A stretch of DNA of 64,000 nucleotides from Pseudomonadota bacterium (GTDB lineage Bacteria > Pseudomonadota > Gammaproteobacteria > Burkholderiales > Burkholderiaceae_C). Positions 39,290 to 49,553 of the stretch are shown in pieces; the first letter of the stretch is position 1; each line of letters opens with the position of its first letter. The notes under the pieces are model-generated. The model did not search any database and was not told the DNA's origin. It saw only the letters and a list, made by a program, of their open reading frames with translations. The position numbers were made by a program, and so were the translations under genes. The stretch covers positions 1-64,000 of the forward strand of contig JAKOZT010000032.1 in assembly GCA_029779845.1 (NCBI GenBank), given 5' to 3'.

Positions 39290-39703
39290 ATGAGCGCCAT
39301 GCTGAACCGACTCACCGCATCGCTGGACTTCCACGGCCAGGCGCTCGCGCTGCGCTCGGAACGCCAGCGCCTGCTGGCCAGCAACATCGCCAATGCCGAC
39401 ACGCCCGGCTACGTCGCGCGCGACATGGATTTCGCGACGGCCTTGAAGCAGGCCACCGGCAGCGCCAACACCGCCGCGACGCTTTCCACCTCGACCAACG
39501 GCCACATCGCCGCGGCCACCGGCGCGCGCGCCGAACCGAACCTGCTGTATTCGAGCGCCAGCCAGACCAACCTCGACCGCAACAGCGTCGACATGGACCG
39601 CGAGCGCGCCGCCTTCGCCGACAACAGCGTGAAGTACGAAGCGACGCTGCGCTTCATCAACGGCAACGTGCGCACCATGCTCGACGCCATCAAGGGCCAG
39701 TAA
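39290..39703 (+). CDS. flgB: Flagellar rod protein FlgB
   Basis: LLASNIANADTPGYVARDMDF; start 39290 or 39299. Confidence 0.95.
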   Translation: MSAMLNRLTASLDFHGQALALRSERQRLLASNIANADTPGYVARDMDFATALKQATGSANTAATLSTSTNGHIAAATGARAEPNLLYSSASQTNLDRNSVDMDRERAAFADNSVKYEATLRFINGNVRTMLDAIKGQ

Positions 39704-39714
39704 GGAGGCTGCTC

Positions 39715-40119
39715 ATGTCGATGTTCAACATCTTCAACGTCTCCGGCAGCGCGGCGTCGGCGCAGAGCCAGCGCCTGAACGTGGTGGCGAGCAACCTCGC
39801 CAACGCCGACACCGTGGCCGGCCCCGACGGCCAGGCCTACAAGGCGCGCCAGGTGGTGTTCCAGACCGAGCTGATGGGCTCGGTGGGCGCCGCGGGCGTG
39901 CGCGTCAGCACCATCCAGGAAGACCAGACGCAGGGCCGCCGCGTGCACGACCCCAAGCACCCCGGCGCCGACGCCGAGGGCTACGTCACCTACAGCAACG
40001 TCAACCCGGTGGAGGAGATGGTCAACATGATCTCTGCCTCGCGTTCGTACCAGAACAACGTCGAGGTGATGAACACCGCCAAGAGCCTGCTGCTGAAGAC
40101 GCTGCAGATGGGCCAGTGA
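39715..40119 (+). CDS. flgC: Flagellar rod protein FlgC
   Basis: RLNVVASNLANADT...GYVTYSNVNPVEEMVNMISASRSYQNNVEVMN. Confidence 0.97.
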   Translation: MSMFNIFNVSGSAASAQSQRLNVVASNLANADTVAGPDGQAYKARQVVFQTELMGSVGAAGVRVSTIQEDQTQGRRVHDPKHPGADAEGYVTYSNVNPVEEMVNMISASRSYQNNVEVMNTAKSLLLKTLQMGQ

Positions 40120-40142
40120 ACCCGAACTGAAAGAAGCACCCC

Positions 40143-40778
40143 ATGGCCGTCTCCTCCGTCACTTCCAACGGCAGCGTCACGTCGCAGGCCGGCGCGAACG
40201 CCACCGGCGCGTCCGAGCGCTTCCTCAAGCTGCTGGTCGCGCAGATGCAGAACCAGGACCCGCTCAACCCGATGGACAACGCCCAGGTCACCAGCCAGAT
40301 GGCGCAGATCCAGACGGTCACCGGCATCGAGCAGCTCAACACCACCGTCGAGGGCTTGTCCAGCCAGTTCGTGCAGCTGCAGGCGCTGCAGGGCGCCTCG
40401 CTGGTCGGGCGCGACGTGATCGTGCCGGGCAACCTGCTGGACATCGACAACGGCACCGCGCAGGGCGGCTTCGAGCTGACCTCGGCGGCCGATTCGGTCA
40501 AGGTCGAGATCCTCTCGGCCGGCGGCCAGGTGGTCGACACCCTCAACCTCGGCGCGCAGACCGCCGGGCTGCACAGCTTCGACTGGGCTGCCGGCACGGC
40601 CACCAACGACAGCGGGCTGCGTTTCCGCGTCACCTCGAAGCTGGGCGGCACCACCACCACCGCCACCGCGCTGATGCGCGATTCGGTCAGCGCCGTCAGC
40701 ACCTCGGGCACCGGCTTCGCGCTCGAGCTGTCGCGCGGCGGCAGCGTCGACTACACGGCGGTCAAGGCCTTCAACTGA
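40143..40778 (+). CDS. flgD: Hook assembly protein FlgD
   Basis: RFLKLLVAQMQNQDPLNPMDNAQVTSQMAQIQTVTGIEQLN. Confidence 0.96.
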   Translation: MAVSSVTSNGSVTSQAGANATGASERFLKLLVAQMQNQDPLNPMDNAQVTSQMAQIQTVTGIEQLNTTVEGLSSQFVQLQALQGASLVGRDVIVPGNLLDIDNGTAQGGFELTSAADSVKVEILSAGGQVVDTLNLGAQTAGLHSFDWAAGTATNDSGLRFRVTSKLGGTTTTATALMRDSVSAVSTSGTGFALELSRGGSVDYTAVKAFN

Positions 40779-40799
40779 TCACTCCAGGGACACACGCAC

Positions 40800-42002
40800 A
40801 TGGGCTTCCAGCAAGGACTCTCCGGTCTCAACGCCACCGCCAAGAACCTCGAGGTGATCGGCAACAACGTCGCCAACGCCAACACCTACGGCTTCAAGTC
40901 GTCGCGCGCCGAGTTCGCCGACATGGTGGCCAACGCGCTGGCCGGCACCGGCAACACCAGCCCGGGCATCGGCACGCGGCTGGCCGCGGTGGCGCAGCAG
41001 TTCACGCAGGGCAACGTCACCACCACCGAGAACTCGCTGGACGTGGCGATCAACGGCGCCGGCTTCTTCGAGCTGCGCGACGGCAACGGCCGCACGCTGT
41101 ACACGCGCAACGGCCAGTTCAAGGTCGACGCGGCGACCGGCAACATCACGACGACGGCCGGCGAGCAGGTGATGGGCCGCGCCGTCGACGGCACCTACCC
41201 CTCGCCGCTGCGCCTGCCGACCGCCGGCATGGGCGCGCGGGTGACCACCCAGATGTCGATCGAGGCCAACCTGCCGGGCAGCGCCAGCGCGATCGCCAGC
41301 AGCATCGCCTTCGACCCGAGCAACGTGGCGAGCTACAACAACGCCACCTCGGCGACCGTGTTCGACTCGCAGGGCAACGACGTCGCGCTGACCTACTACT
41401 TCCGCAAGACCGACGCCAACGAGTGGACGGTCTACGCCTTGCCCGAGGGCGAGACCACGCCGCAGACCTTCACGCTCAGCTTCGACAGCACCGGCGCCAC
41501 GCCGACCATCACGCCGGCCTCGCCCTCGGTGACGGTGGCGAATCCGCCGTCCACCGGCGCGCTGAACATCGCGCTCGACCTCTCGCAGATCACCCAGTAC
41601 GGCACCAGCTTCGGCGTCACCGACCTGACGCAGGACGGCTACGCGCCGGGCCAGCTCGTCAGCGTGGTGATCGAGGCCAACGGCACCATCACCGCGCGCT
41701 TCTCGAACAACGAGACGATGGCCGCCGGCACGGTGCAGCTGGTGACCTTCCGCAACCCGCAGGGCCTGCAGCCGATGGGCGGCAACAACTGGGCCGCGAC
41801 GATGGCCGCCGGCGCGCCGATCCAGGGCAACCCGGGCGAGCAGAACCGCGGCGTGCTGCAGTCCGGCGCGCTGGAGGATTCGAACGTCGACCTGACCGCC
41901 GAGCTGGTCTCGATGATGACCGCGCAGCGCATCTACCAGGCCAATGCGCAGACCATCAAGACCGAGGACGCGGTGCTGCAGACGCTGGTGAACCTGCGCT
42001 GA
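40800..42002 (+). CDS. flgE: Flagellar hook protein FlgE
   Basis: MGFQQGLSGLNATAKNLEVIGNNVANANTYGFKSSRAEF. Confidence 0.97.
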   Translation: MGFQQGLSGLNATAKNLEVIGNNVANANTYGFKSSRAEFADMVANALAGTGNTSPGIGTRLAAVAQQFTQGNVTTTENSLDVAINGAGFFELRDGNGRTLYTRNGQFKVDAATGNITTTAGEQVMGRAVDGTYPSPLRLPTAGMGARVTTQMSIEANLPGSASAIASSIAFDPSNVASYNNATSATVFDSQGNDVALTYYFRKTDANEWTVYALPEGETTPQTFTLSFDSTGATPTITPASPSVTVANPPSTGALNIALDLSQITQYGTSFGVTDLTQDGYAPGQLVSVVIEANGTITARFSNNETMAAGTVQLVTFRNPQGLQPMGGNNWAATMAAGAPIQGNPGEQNRGVLQSGALEDSNVDLTAELVSMMTAQRIYQANAQTIKTEDAVLQTLVNLR

Positions 42003-42031
42003 TCGGATGGCACATCGTGAATGAATCCTTG

Positions 42032-42108
42032 CTCCCGTTCGGGCTGAGCTTGTCGAAGCCCCGTCGTGCTTCTCGAGCGCCCTTCGACAAGCTCAGGGCG
42101 AACGGGAG
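42032..42108. repeat. Long inverted repeat (REP-like, TTCGACAAGCTCAG family)
   Basis: 27-nt arms CTCCCGTTCGGGCTGAGCTTGTCGAAG / CTTCGACAAGCTCAGGGCGAACGGGAG (25/27 complementary) between flgE and flgF. Confidence 0.9.
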
Positions 42109-42114
42109 ACATTC

Positions 42115-42840
42115 ATGGACCGCCTGATCTACCTGAGCATGGCCGGCGCCAAGGCCGACATGCAGCGCCAGGACGTGCTGGCGAACAACCTCGCCAACGC
42201 CTCGACGCCGGGCTTTCGCGCCGAGCTGACGGCCTTCCGCGCGGTGCCGGTGCAAGGCAGCGGCGCCAGCACGCGCGTCTACGCGCTCGAATCGACGCCG
42301 GGCCACGACATGAGCCCGGGCGTGGTGGCCACCACCGGCCGGCCGCTGGACGTGGCGATGCGCGGCAACGCCTGGCTGGCGGTGCAGGGCCTGGACGGCA
42401 CCGAGGCCTACACGCGCGGCGGCTCGCTCGAAGTGGGCGCCGACGGCACGCTGGTCACGCATTCCGGCCTGCAGGTGATGGGCGACGGCGGGCCGATCCA
42501 GATTCCCGCCAACAGCGAGGCGAGCATCGCCGCCGACGGCACGGTCAGCGCACGCGGCGCGAACGGCCGCAGCACCAACGTCGGCCGTCTCAAGCTGGTG
42601 ACGCCGGAGGCGCCGCTGCAGCGCGGCACCGATGGTCTGTTCCGCGCCGCCGACGGCGACCTGCCGGCCGATGCCACCGCGCGCTTGCAGGACGGCGCGC
42701 TGGAAGGCAGCAACGTCAGCCCGGTCGAGACGATGGTGGCGATGATCGCCGCGGCGCGCCAGTTCGAGGCGCAGATGAAGATGCTGCAGACCGCCGAAGG
42801 CAACGAGAAGGCGGCGGCGCAGCTGCTGTCGATGTCGTAA
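42115..42840 (+). CDS. flgF: Flagellar rod protein FlgF
   Basis: MDRLIYLSMAGAKADMQRQDVLANNLANASTPGFRAELTAFR. Confidence 0.97.
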   Translation: MDRLIYLSMAGAKADMQRQDVLANNLANASTPGFRAELTAFRAVPVQGSGASTRVYALESTPGHDMSPGVVATTGRPLDVAMRGNAWLAVQGLDGTEAYTRGGSLEVGADGTLVTHSGLQVMGDGGPIQIPANSEASIAADGTVSARGANGRSTNVGRLKLVTPEAPLQRGTDGLFRAADGDLPADATARLQDGALEGSNVSPVETMVAMIAAARQFEAQMKMLQTAEGNEKAAAQLLSMS

Positions 42841-42861
42841 GACAGTCAAGGAGAGCCGATC

Positions 42862-43644
42862 ATGATGCGATCGCTGTGGACCTCGAAGACCGGCATGGAA
42901 GCCCAGCAGACCCAGCTGGACGCCATCTCGCACAACCTCGCCAACTCGGCCACCAACGGCTACAAGAAGTCGCACGTGGTGTTCGAGGATCTGATGTACC
43001 AGAACATCCGCCAGGCCGGCGCCAGCAGCTCCGAGCAGACCACGCTGCCCACCGGGCTGCAGGTGGGCCTGGGCACGCGCGCGGTGGCCAACGTGCGCAG
43101 CTTCACGCAGGGCAACCTGCAGCAAAGCAGCAACCCGCTCGACGTGGCGGTGCAGGGCAACGGCTTCTTCGAGGTGCAGATGCCCGACGGCACCACCGGC
43201 TACACGCGCGACGGCTCGTTCCAGGTCAATCCTCAGGGCCAGATCGTCACCAACAACGGCTACCTGCTGAATCCCGGCATCACGATCCCCGCGACGGCGC
43301 AGAGCGTCACCATCGGCACCGACGGCACCGTCAGCGCCACGCTGCCGGGCAGCGCCCAGCCGCAGACGCTGGGCCAGATCCAGCTCGCCGGCTTCGTCAA
43401 CCCGGCCGGGCTGGAAGCCAAGGGCGAGAACCTCTATGCCGAGACGGCCGCCTCCGGCGCGCCGCAGACCGGCGCACCGGGCAGCAACGCGCTGGGCACG
43501 CTGCGGCAGGGCTTCGTCGAGACCAGCAACGTCAACGTGGTCGAGGAGCTGATCGGCATGATCCAGACGCAGCGCGCCTACGAGCTGAATTCGAAGGCGA
43601 TCCAGACCTCCGACCAGATGCTGCAGAAGCTGGGCCAGCTGTGA
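42862..43644 (+). CDS. flgG: Flagellar rod protein FlgG
   Basis: [47 protein letters not shown]. Confidence 0.97.
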   Translation: MMRSLWTSKTGMEAQQTQLDAISHNLANSATNGYKKSHVVFEDLMYQNIRQAGASSSEQTTLPTGLQVGLGTRAVANVRSFTQGNLQQSSNPLDVAVQGNGFFEVQMPDGTTGYTRDGSFQVNPQGQIVTNNGYLLNPGITIPATAQSVTIGTDGTVSATLPGSAQPQTLGQIQLAGFVNPAGLEAKGENLYAETAASGAPQTGAPGSNALGTLRQGFVETSNVNVVEELIGMIQTQRAYELNSKAIQTSDQMLQKLGQL

Positions 43645-44312
43645 TGAAGACGATCGCCATTGCGGCCGCCGCCGCCCTGCTCGCCGGCTGCCAGACCCTC
43701 AACGCGCCGGCCAAGGTCGACGTGGCCGAGCCCACCAGCGCGCTGCCGGTGGCGCAGCCGGCGCCGATGGTCAACAACGGCGCGATCTTCCAGGCCGCGC
43801 AGTACCGCCCGCTGTTCGAGGACCACCGCGCGCGGCTGGTCGGCGACACGCTGACCGTGCAGATCGTCGAGAAGGTCTCGGCGACGCAGAAGAGCACCAG
43901 CAGCATCGACAAGAGCGGCAAGGTCAGCGCGGGCATCACCGCGCTGCCGTTCGTCTCGGCCAATTCCTTCGGCCGCGCCAGCGCCGCCGGCACGTCGAGC
44001 AACACGATGGACAGCAAGGGCAGCACCGAGAACACCAACGACTTCTCGGGCACCATCACCGCCACGGTGACCGGCGTGCTGCCCAACGGCCATCTGCTGG
44101 TCGCCGGCGAGAAGCAGATCGGCGTGAACCACAACGTCGACGTGCTGCGCTTCTCGGGCCAGGTCGACCCGCGCGCCATCCAGCCCGGCAACACGGTGCC
44201 CAGCGCGCAGATCGCCAACGTGCGCATCGAGCACCGCGGCCGCGGCGCGCAGGCCGAGGCGAACGGAATTGGCTGGCTGGCACGCTTCTTTTTGAACGTT
44301 CTGCCGATCTGA
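43644..44312 (+). CDS. flgH: Flagellar L-ring lipoprotein FlgH
   Basis: Lipobox LLAGCQTL; LTVQIVEKVSATQKSTSSIDKSG; ATG overlaps flgG stop. Confidence 0.95.
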   Translation: MKTIAIAAAAALLAGCQTLNAPAKVDVAEPTSALPVAQPAPMVNNGAIFQAAQYRPLFEDHRARLVGDTLTVQIVEKVSATQKSTSSIDKSGKVSAGITALPFVSANSFGRASAAGTSSNTMDSKGSTENTNDFSGTITATVTGVLPNGHLLVAGEKQIGVNHNVDVLRFSGQVDPRAIQPGNTVPSAQIANVRIEHRGRGAQAEANGIGWLARFFLNVLPI

Positions 44313-44331
44313 GCGCGCGAAGAATGGGGTC

Positions 44332-45501
44332 ATGGAACATGACTCCATCTCCGTTGCCTCCGCCCGGCGCCTCGAAGCGCTGATCCGCACGCTGATCGCG
44401 TTCGCCGCGCTGGCGGCCAGCGCCGCGCTGTGGTGGCCGGCCACGGCCCATGCCGTCGGCTCCGCGCGCATCAAGGAGATCGCCAGCGTGCAGGGCGTGC
44501 GCAGCAACCCGCTGGTGGGCTACGGCATCGTCGTCGGCCTGGACGGCACCGGCGACCAGACCACCTCCACGCCCTTCACCGCGCAGAGCATCGCCGCGAT
44601 GCTGCAGCAGATGGGCGTGACCGTGCCCGCGGGCGCGAGCATGCAGCTGAAGAACGTCGCGGCGGTGATGGTCACCGCGCAGCTGCCGCCCTTCGCGCAG
44701 CCGGGCCAGACGCTGGACGTGAACGTCTCCTCGCTGGGCAACGCCAAGAGCCTGCGCGGCGGCACGCTGATCGCCACGCCGCTGAAGGGCGCCGACGGGC
44801 AGATCTACGCGCTCGCGCAGGGCAACCTGATCGTCGGCGGCGCGGGCGCCTCGGCGGCCGGCTCCAAGGTGCAGATCAACCACCTCGCCGCCGGGCGCAT
44901 CCCCGAGGGCGCCACGGTCGAGCGCGCGGTGCCCACGCCGCTGAACCAGGGCGACACGCTGCAGCTCGACCTCGCCGCCAGCGACTACGGCACGGCGCGC
45001 GACGTCGCCAAGGCCATCAACGCCAAGATGGGCGAGGGCGCCGCGCAGGCGCTCGACGGCCGCACGGTGCGCGTGCGCATGCCGGCCTCGCCGGACGCGC
45101 GCGTGGCCTTCCTGGCCGACATCGAGAACCTGCCGGTGGAACGCGCCGCGCCGGCCGCGCGCGTGGTGATCAATGCGCGCACCGGCTCGATCGTCGTCAA
45201 CCAGGCGGTCACGCTCTCGCCCTGCGCGGTGGCGCACGGCAGCCTGTCGGTGACGATCAGCACCACGCCGGTGGTCAGCCAGCCGGGGCCCTTGTCGAAC
45301 GGCCAGACGGTGGCGCGCGAGAAGGCCGACATCACGATCAACCAGCAGCCCGGCTCGCTGATCCAGATGCCGGCCGGCACGCAATTGGTGGACGTGGTCA
45401 AGGCGCTCAATTCGCTGGGCGCGACGCCGCAGGACCTGCTCGCGATCCTGCAGGCCATCAAGGCGGCCGGGGCCTTGAATGCGGAACTCGAGGTGATCTG
45501 A
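44332..45501 (+). CDS. flgI: Flagellar P-ring protein FlgI
   Basis: ARIKEIASVQGVRSNPLVGYGIVVGLDGTGDQTTSTPFTAQSIAAML. Confidence 0.97.
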   Translation: MEHDSISVASARRLEALIRTLIAFAALAASAALWWPATAHAVGSARIKEIASVQGVRSNPLVGYGIVVGLDGTGDQTTSTPFTAQSIAAMLQQMGVTVPAGASMQLKNVAAVMVTAQLPPFAQPGQTLDVNVSSLGNAKSLRGGTLIATPLKGADGQIYALAQGNLIVGGAGASAAGSKVQINHLAAGRIPEGATVERAVPTPLNQGDTLQLDLAASDYGTARDVAKAINAKMGEGAAQALDGRTVRVRMPASPDARVAFLADIENLPVERAAPAARVVINARTGSIVVNQAVTLSPCAVAHGSLSVTISTTPVVSQPGPLSNGQTVAREKADITINQQPGSLIQMPAGTQLVDVVKALNSLGATPQDLLAILQAIKAAGALNAELEVI

Positions 45502-46313
45502 TGAGCATCGACGTGCGTTCGCTGCAGGCGCTGAAGTACACGGCCGGCACCGACCCCAAGGCGGCGATCAAGGAGACCGCCAAGCAGTTCGAGGCGCTGT
45601 TCATGCAGCAGCTGATGAAGAGCATGCGCGATGCGAATCTGGCCGGCGGCATGCTCGACAACGAAGGCTCCAAGCTCGGCACCGAGATGCTCGACACGCA
45701 GTTCGCCACCAAGATGACCGGGCTGCCGGGCGGGCTGTCGGACATCATCGCCAGGCAGCTGGAGCGGCAGATGAGCGGGGCGCAGCCGGCGATTCCGGGC
45801 AGTACCGAAACGTCCGCGTCGAGCAGCCGCAAGACCACCCCCGACCAGGCCGGCTTCGTCAGCCGGCACAGCGACGCGGCGCGCGCCGCCGAGGCCGCCA
45901 GCGGCATCCCGGCGGCGTTCATGATCGCCCAGGCCGCGCACGAAACCGGCTGGGGCAGGCGCGAGATCCGCAACGCCGACGGCAGTTCGTCGAACAACCT
46001 GTTCGGCATCAAGGCCGGCGCGAGCTGGAAGGGCCCGGTCGCCGAGGTCACCACCACCGAATACGTCAACGGCGAAGCGCGCAAGGTGACGGCCAAGTTC
46101 CGCGCCTACGCGAGCGCCGCCGAATCCTTCGCCGACTACGCGAAGCTGATGACCACCAGCCCGCGCTACACCGGGGTCGTCGCCAACGCGAGCAGCGCGC
46201 AAGGCTTCGCGCAAGGCCTGCAGAACGCCGGCTACGCCACCGACCCGGCCTATGCCGACAAGCTGGCGCGCACCATCAACACCACGCTGCGGCTGCAGCG
46301 GGCCATGAGCTGA
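45501..46313 (+). CDS. flgJ: Flagellar rod assembly protein/muramidase FlgJ
   Basis: QFEALFMQQLMKSMRDAN + glucosaminidase domain MIAQAAHETGWGRREIRNADGSSSNNLFGIKAG. Confidence 0.96.
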   Translation: MSIDVRSLQALKYTAGTDPKAAIKETAKQFEALFMQQLMKSMRDANLAGGMLDNEGSKLGTEMLDTQFATKMTGLPGGLSDIIARQLERQMSGAQPAIPGSTETSASSSRKTTPDQAGFVSRHSDAARAAEAASGIPAAFMIAQAAHETGWGRREIRNADGSSSNNLFGIKAGASWKGPVAEVTTTEYVNGEARKVTAKFRAYASAAESFADYAKLMTTSPRYTGVVANASSAQGFAQGLQNAGYATDPAYADKLARTINTTLRLQRAMS

Positions 46314-46326
46314 GGGAATCGAGGAC

Positions 46327-48318
46327 ATGGGCGCTTCCGCACTGATGTCGCTGGGCATGCGCGCGATGAGCGCGAACTACGCCGCGCTGCAGGCCGTCGG
46401 CCACAACATCGCCAACGCCAACACCGTGGGCTACTCGCGCCAGAGCGTGGTGCTGGAGACCAACGGCGGGCAGTTCACCGGCGCGGGCTTCTTCGGCAAG
46501 GGCGTCAACGTCGCCACGGTGCAGCGCGAGCACAGCGACTTCCTCACCCGCGAGGCGGCCACCACCAAGGCGGTGGCCGCCGCCGACGAGGCGCGCAGCA
46601 GCCAGCTGACGCAGCTGGAGAAGGTGTTCCCGCTCGGCGAGTCGGGCCTGGGCTATGCCGCCACGCAGATGTTCAACGCGCTGGTCGACGTGGCCAACAA
46701 GCCCTCGGACACCTCGTCGCGCCAGGTGGTGCTGGCGCGCGCCGGCGAGTTCGCGAGCAAGATCAAGACCGCCGGCGAGCAGCTCGACACGCTGCAGCGC
46801 GGCGTCAGCGAGGAGCTGAAGGCCAACATCACGCAGGTCAACATGCTGGCCGCGCGCGTGGCCGAGCTGAACCAGAAGATCGCCTCGGCCAAGGGTTCGG
46901 GCCAGACGCCCAACGACCTGCTCGACCAGCGCGACCAGACCATCAGCGAGATCAGCCAGTACATCCAGGTGACCACCGTCGACGCGGGCGACGGCAGCAC
47001 CAGCCTGTTCATCGGCGGCGGCCAGAAGCTGGTGCTGGGCAACCAGGCCACCACGCTGGTGGCGGTGGCCGACCCCTACGACGTCTCCAAGCTGCAGCTG
47101 GGCGTCAACGACGGCGGCTCGCTGCGCATGCTGCCGCAGGGGCAGGTGAGCGGCGGCGCGATCGCCGGGCTGCTGCGCTTCCAGAACGAAGACCTGGCGA
47201 CCGCGCGCAACCAGCTCGGCCAGTTCGCCGCCGCGGTGGCCGGCGCCATCAACGAGCAGCAGGCGCTCGGCCTGGACGGCAGCCAGCCGCCCGGCAGCGG
47301 CGCGCCGCTGCTGGCCGTCGGCGCGCCGCGCGTGCTGCCGGCCGGCAGCAACAGCAGTGGCAGCACGGGCGTCTCGATCAGCGTCGCGGTGCCGAGCGAA
47401 CTGCAGGCGAGCGACTACGAACTGGTGGCCGACCCCGCGCTGCCGGCCGGCAGCTACACGCTGACGCGGCTGTCGGACGGCCTGTCGCAGACCGTCACCG
47501 ACGGCCAGGTGGTCGACGGCATGCTGATCGGCATCGGCACGCCCGCGCCGGCCGCCAACGACCGCTTCCTGCTGCAGCCGGTGGCGGCGGCGGCGAGCGG
47601 CGCCAAGCTGGCGATGGAGAACACGCGCGGCATCGCGGCGGCCTCGCCGGTGGCGGCGACCTTCGGCGTCGACAACGTCGGCACCGCGTCGGTCTCGGCG
47701 CTCAGCGCGACGGCGGTCGACGCGGCCGCCGCGCCGCTGACCGCGAGCATCGCCTTCACCGACGACAACGGCAGCTACACCTGGGAGCTGCGCGACGCCA
47801 GCAATGCGCTGGTGCGCAGCGGCACCGGCACCTGGACGGCCGGCGAGGCGATCCGCAGCGATGCCTGGACGCCCGCCACGCCGGGGCAGCGCTACGACTG
47901 GTCGCTGGAGCTGTCCGGCGTGCCGCGCAGCGGCGACACGCTGACGGTGGGCAACACGCCCTTCCCGGCCTCCGACAACGGCAACGCGAAGGCGATGATG
48001 GCCTTGCGCGACGCCGGCCTGATCGGCCAGCGCACCTTGACCAGCGGCACCGTGGTGCCCGGCGCCAGCGTCACCGACGCCTACGCCAACCTGCTCGCCG
48101 ACGTGGGCGTGCGGGTGCAGGGCGCGGCGCTGTCGGCCAAGCAGTCGGCCTCGATCGCCGACCAGGCCGAGGCCGATCTGCAATCCAAGGTCGGCGTCAA
48201 CCTCGACGAAGAAGCCGCGCGGCTGATTCAGTTCCAGCAGAGCTACCAGGCCGCGGCCAAGATGCTTCAAGTGGCGCAGTCGCTGTTCGACACGCTCCTG
48301 CAAACCGCCGGCGCCTGA
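46327..48318 (+). CDS. flgK: Hook-associated protein FlgK
   Basis: MRAMSANYAALQAVGHNIANANTVGYSRQSVVLET; C-terminal EEAARLIQFQQSYQAAAKMLQVAQSLFDTLL. Confidence 0.96.
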   Translation: MGASALMSLGMRAMSANYAALQAVGHNIANANTVGYSRQSVVLETNGGQFTGAGFFGKGVNVATVQREHSDFLTREAATTKAVAAADEARSSQLTQLEKVFPLGESGLGYAATQMFNALVDVANKPSDTSSRQVVLARAGEFASKIKTAGEQLDTLQRGVSEELKANITQVNMLAARVAELNQKIASAKGSGQTPNDLLDQRDQTISEISQYIQVTTVDAGDGSTSLFIGGGQKLVLGNQATTLVAVADPYDVSKLQLGVNDGGSLRMLPQGQVSGGAIAGLLRFQNEDLATARNQLGQFAAAVAGAINEQQALGLDGSQPPGSGAPLLAVGAPRVLPAGSNSSGSTGVSISVAVPSELQASDYELVADPALPAGSYTLTRLSDGLSQTVTDGQVVDGMLIGIGTPAPAANDRFLLQPVAAAASGAKLAMENTRGIAAASPVAATFGVDNVGTASVSALSATAVDAAAAPLTASIAFTDDNGSYTWELRDASNALVRSGTGTWTAGEAIRSDAWTPATPGQRYDWSLELSGVPRSGDTLTVGNTPFPASDNGNAKAMMALRDAGLIGQRTLTSGTVVPGASVTDAYANLLADVGVRVQGAALSAKQSASIADQAEADLQSKVGVNLDEEAARLIQFQQSYQAAAKMLQVAQSLFDTLLQTAGA

Positions 48319-48332
48319 AAAGGAAACACGAC

Positions 48333-49535
48333 ATGAGCCTACGCATCAGCACCTTGCGCCAGACCGAGGCCGGCATCTCCACCTTGCAGAAGCGCCAGGT
48401 CGAGATGGCCGAATCGCAGGAGCGCCTGACCAGCGGCAAGCGCGTGCTCAAGGCGAGCGACGACCCGGCCGCCGCGGCGCGCGCCGAGCGGGCGCTGGCC
48501 GGGGAGATGCGCGCCACGACCAGCCAGCGCGCGGTGGACGCGAGCCGCTCCGCGATGTCGCTGTCGGAAACGGCGATGGGCGATTCGCTCGAACTGCTGC
48601 AGCAGGCGCGCGAGGCGATGGTGGCGGCCGGCAACGCCTCGTACAGCGACCAGGAACGCCAGAACCTGGCCGAGAAGATCAAGGCCATCCGCAACCAGCT
48701 GCTGAGCGTGGCCAACCGCACCGACGGCGCCGGCAGCTACCTCTTCGGCGGCCAGGGCGCGACCACGCAGCCCTTCGTCGACGCGGCCGGCGGCGTGGCC
48801 TACCGCGGCATCAGCGGCGAGCGCCGCACCGAGATGGGCACCGACCTGCCGCTGACCGTCAACGGCGACGGTGTCTTCATGACCGCGCGCAGCGGCAACG
48901 GCGTGTTCAAGACCAGCGCCGATGCGGGCGTGAGCAAGGCCTGGATCGACAACGGCCAGGTCAGCGACCCCGCCGCGCTGACCGGCTCGACCTACACGCT
49001 GCAGTTCGCCGTCTCCGGCGGCAACACCACCTACGCGGTGCTGAAGGACGGCGTGGCGACGGCCGTGACCGCCGCGCCCTACACCTCGGGCCAGGACATC
49101 ACCGTCGACGGCATGACCTTCCGCATCAGCGGCGCGCCGGCCGCGGGCGACAGCTTCACGGTCGAGCCCTCGGCCTCGTCGCTGTCGATCTTCGACGCGC
49201 TCGACCGCGCCGCCGCGCAGCTCGCCACCGGCGGGCGCACCTCGGCGCAGATCGCCCAGGGCAACACCGACGCGCTGCGCGACATCGACCAGGCGATGGC
49301 GCAGATGCAGGGCGCGCGCGCGGTGGCCGGCGAGATGCTCGCGCGCATCGAGGGCGAGACCTCGCGGCTGGCCGACCAGAAGCTCTCGGCGCAGACGGAG
49401 CGCAGCAATGCGGAAGATTTGGACATGACCGAGGCCTTGTCGAAGTTCGCCAACATGCAAACCGGCTACGATGCCGCGCTGAAGTCGTACTCGATGGTGC
49501 AGCGCCTGTCGCTGTTCGATTACGTCAAAGGCTAG
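48333..49535 (+). CDS. flgL: Hook-associated protein FlgL
   Basis: MSLRISTLRQTEAGISTLQKRQVEMAESQERLTSGKRVLKASDDPAAAARAERA. Confidence 0.95.
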   Translation: MSLRISTLRQTEAGISTLQKRQVEMAESQERLTSGKRVLKASDDPAAAARAERALAGEMRATTSQRAVDASRSAMSLSETAMGDSLELLQQAREAMVAAGNASYSDQERQNLAEKIKAIRNQLLSVANRTDGAGSYLFGGQGATTQPFVDAAGGVAYRGISGERRTEMGTDLPLTVNGDGVFMTARSGNGVFKTSADAGVSKAWIDNGQVSDPAALTGSTYTLQFAVSGGNTTYAVLKDGVATAVTAAPYTSGQDITVDGMTFRISGAPAAGDSFTVEPSASSLSIFDALDRAAAQLATGGRTSAQIAQGNTDALRDIDQAMAQMQGARAVAGEMLARIEGETSRLADQKLSAQTERSNAEDLDMTEALSKFANMQTGYDAALKSYSMVQRLSLFDYVKG

Positions 49536-49553
49536 CGCCAACAGGCCCTTCTC

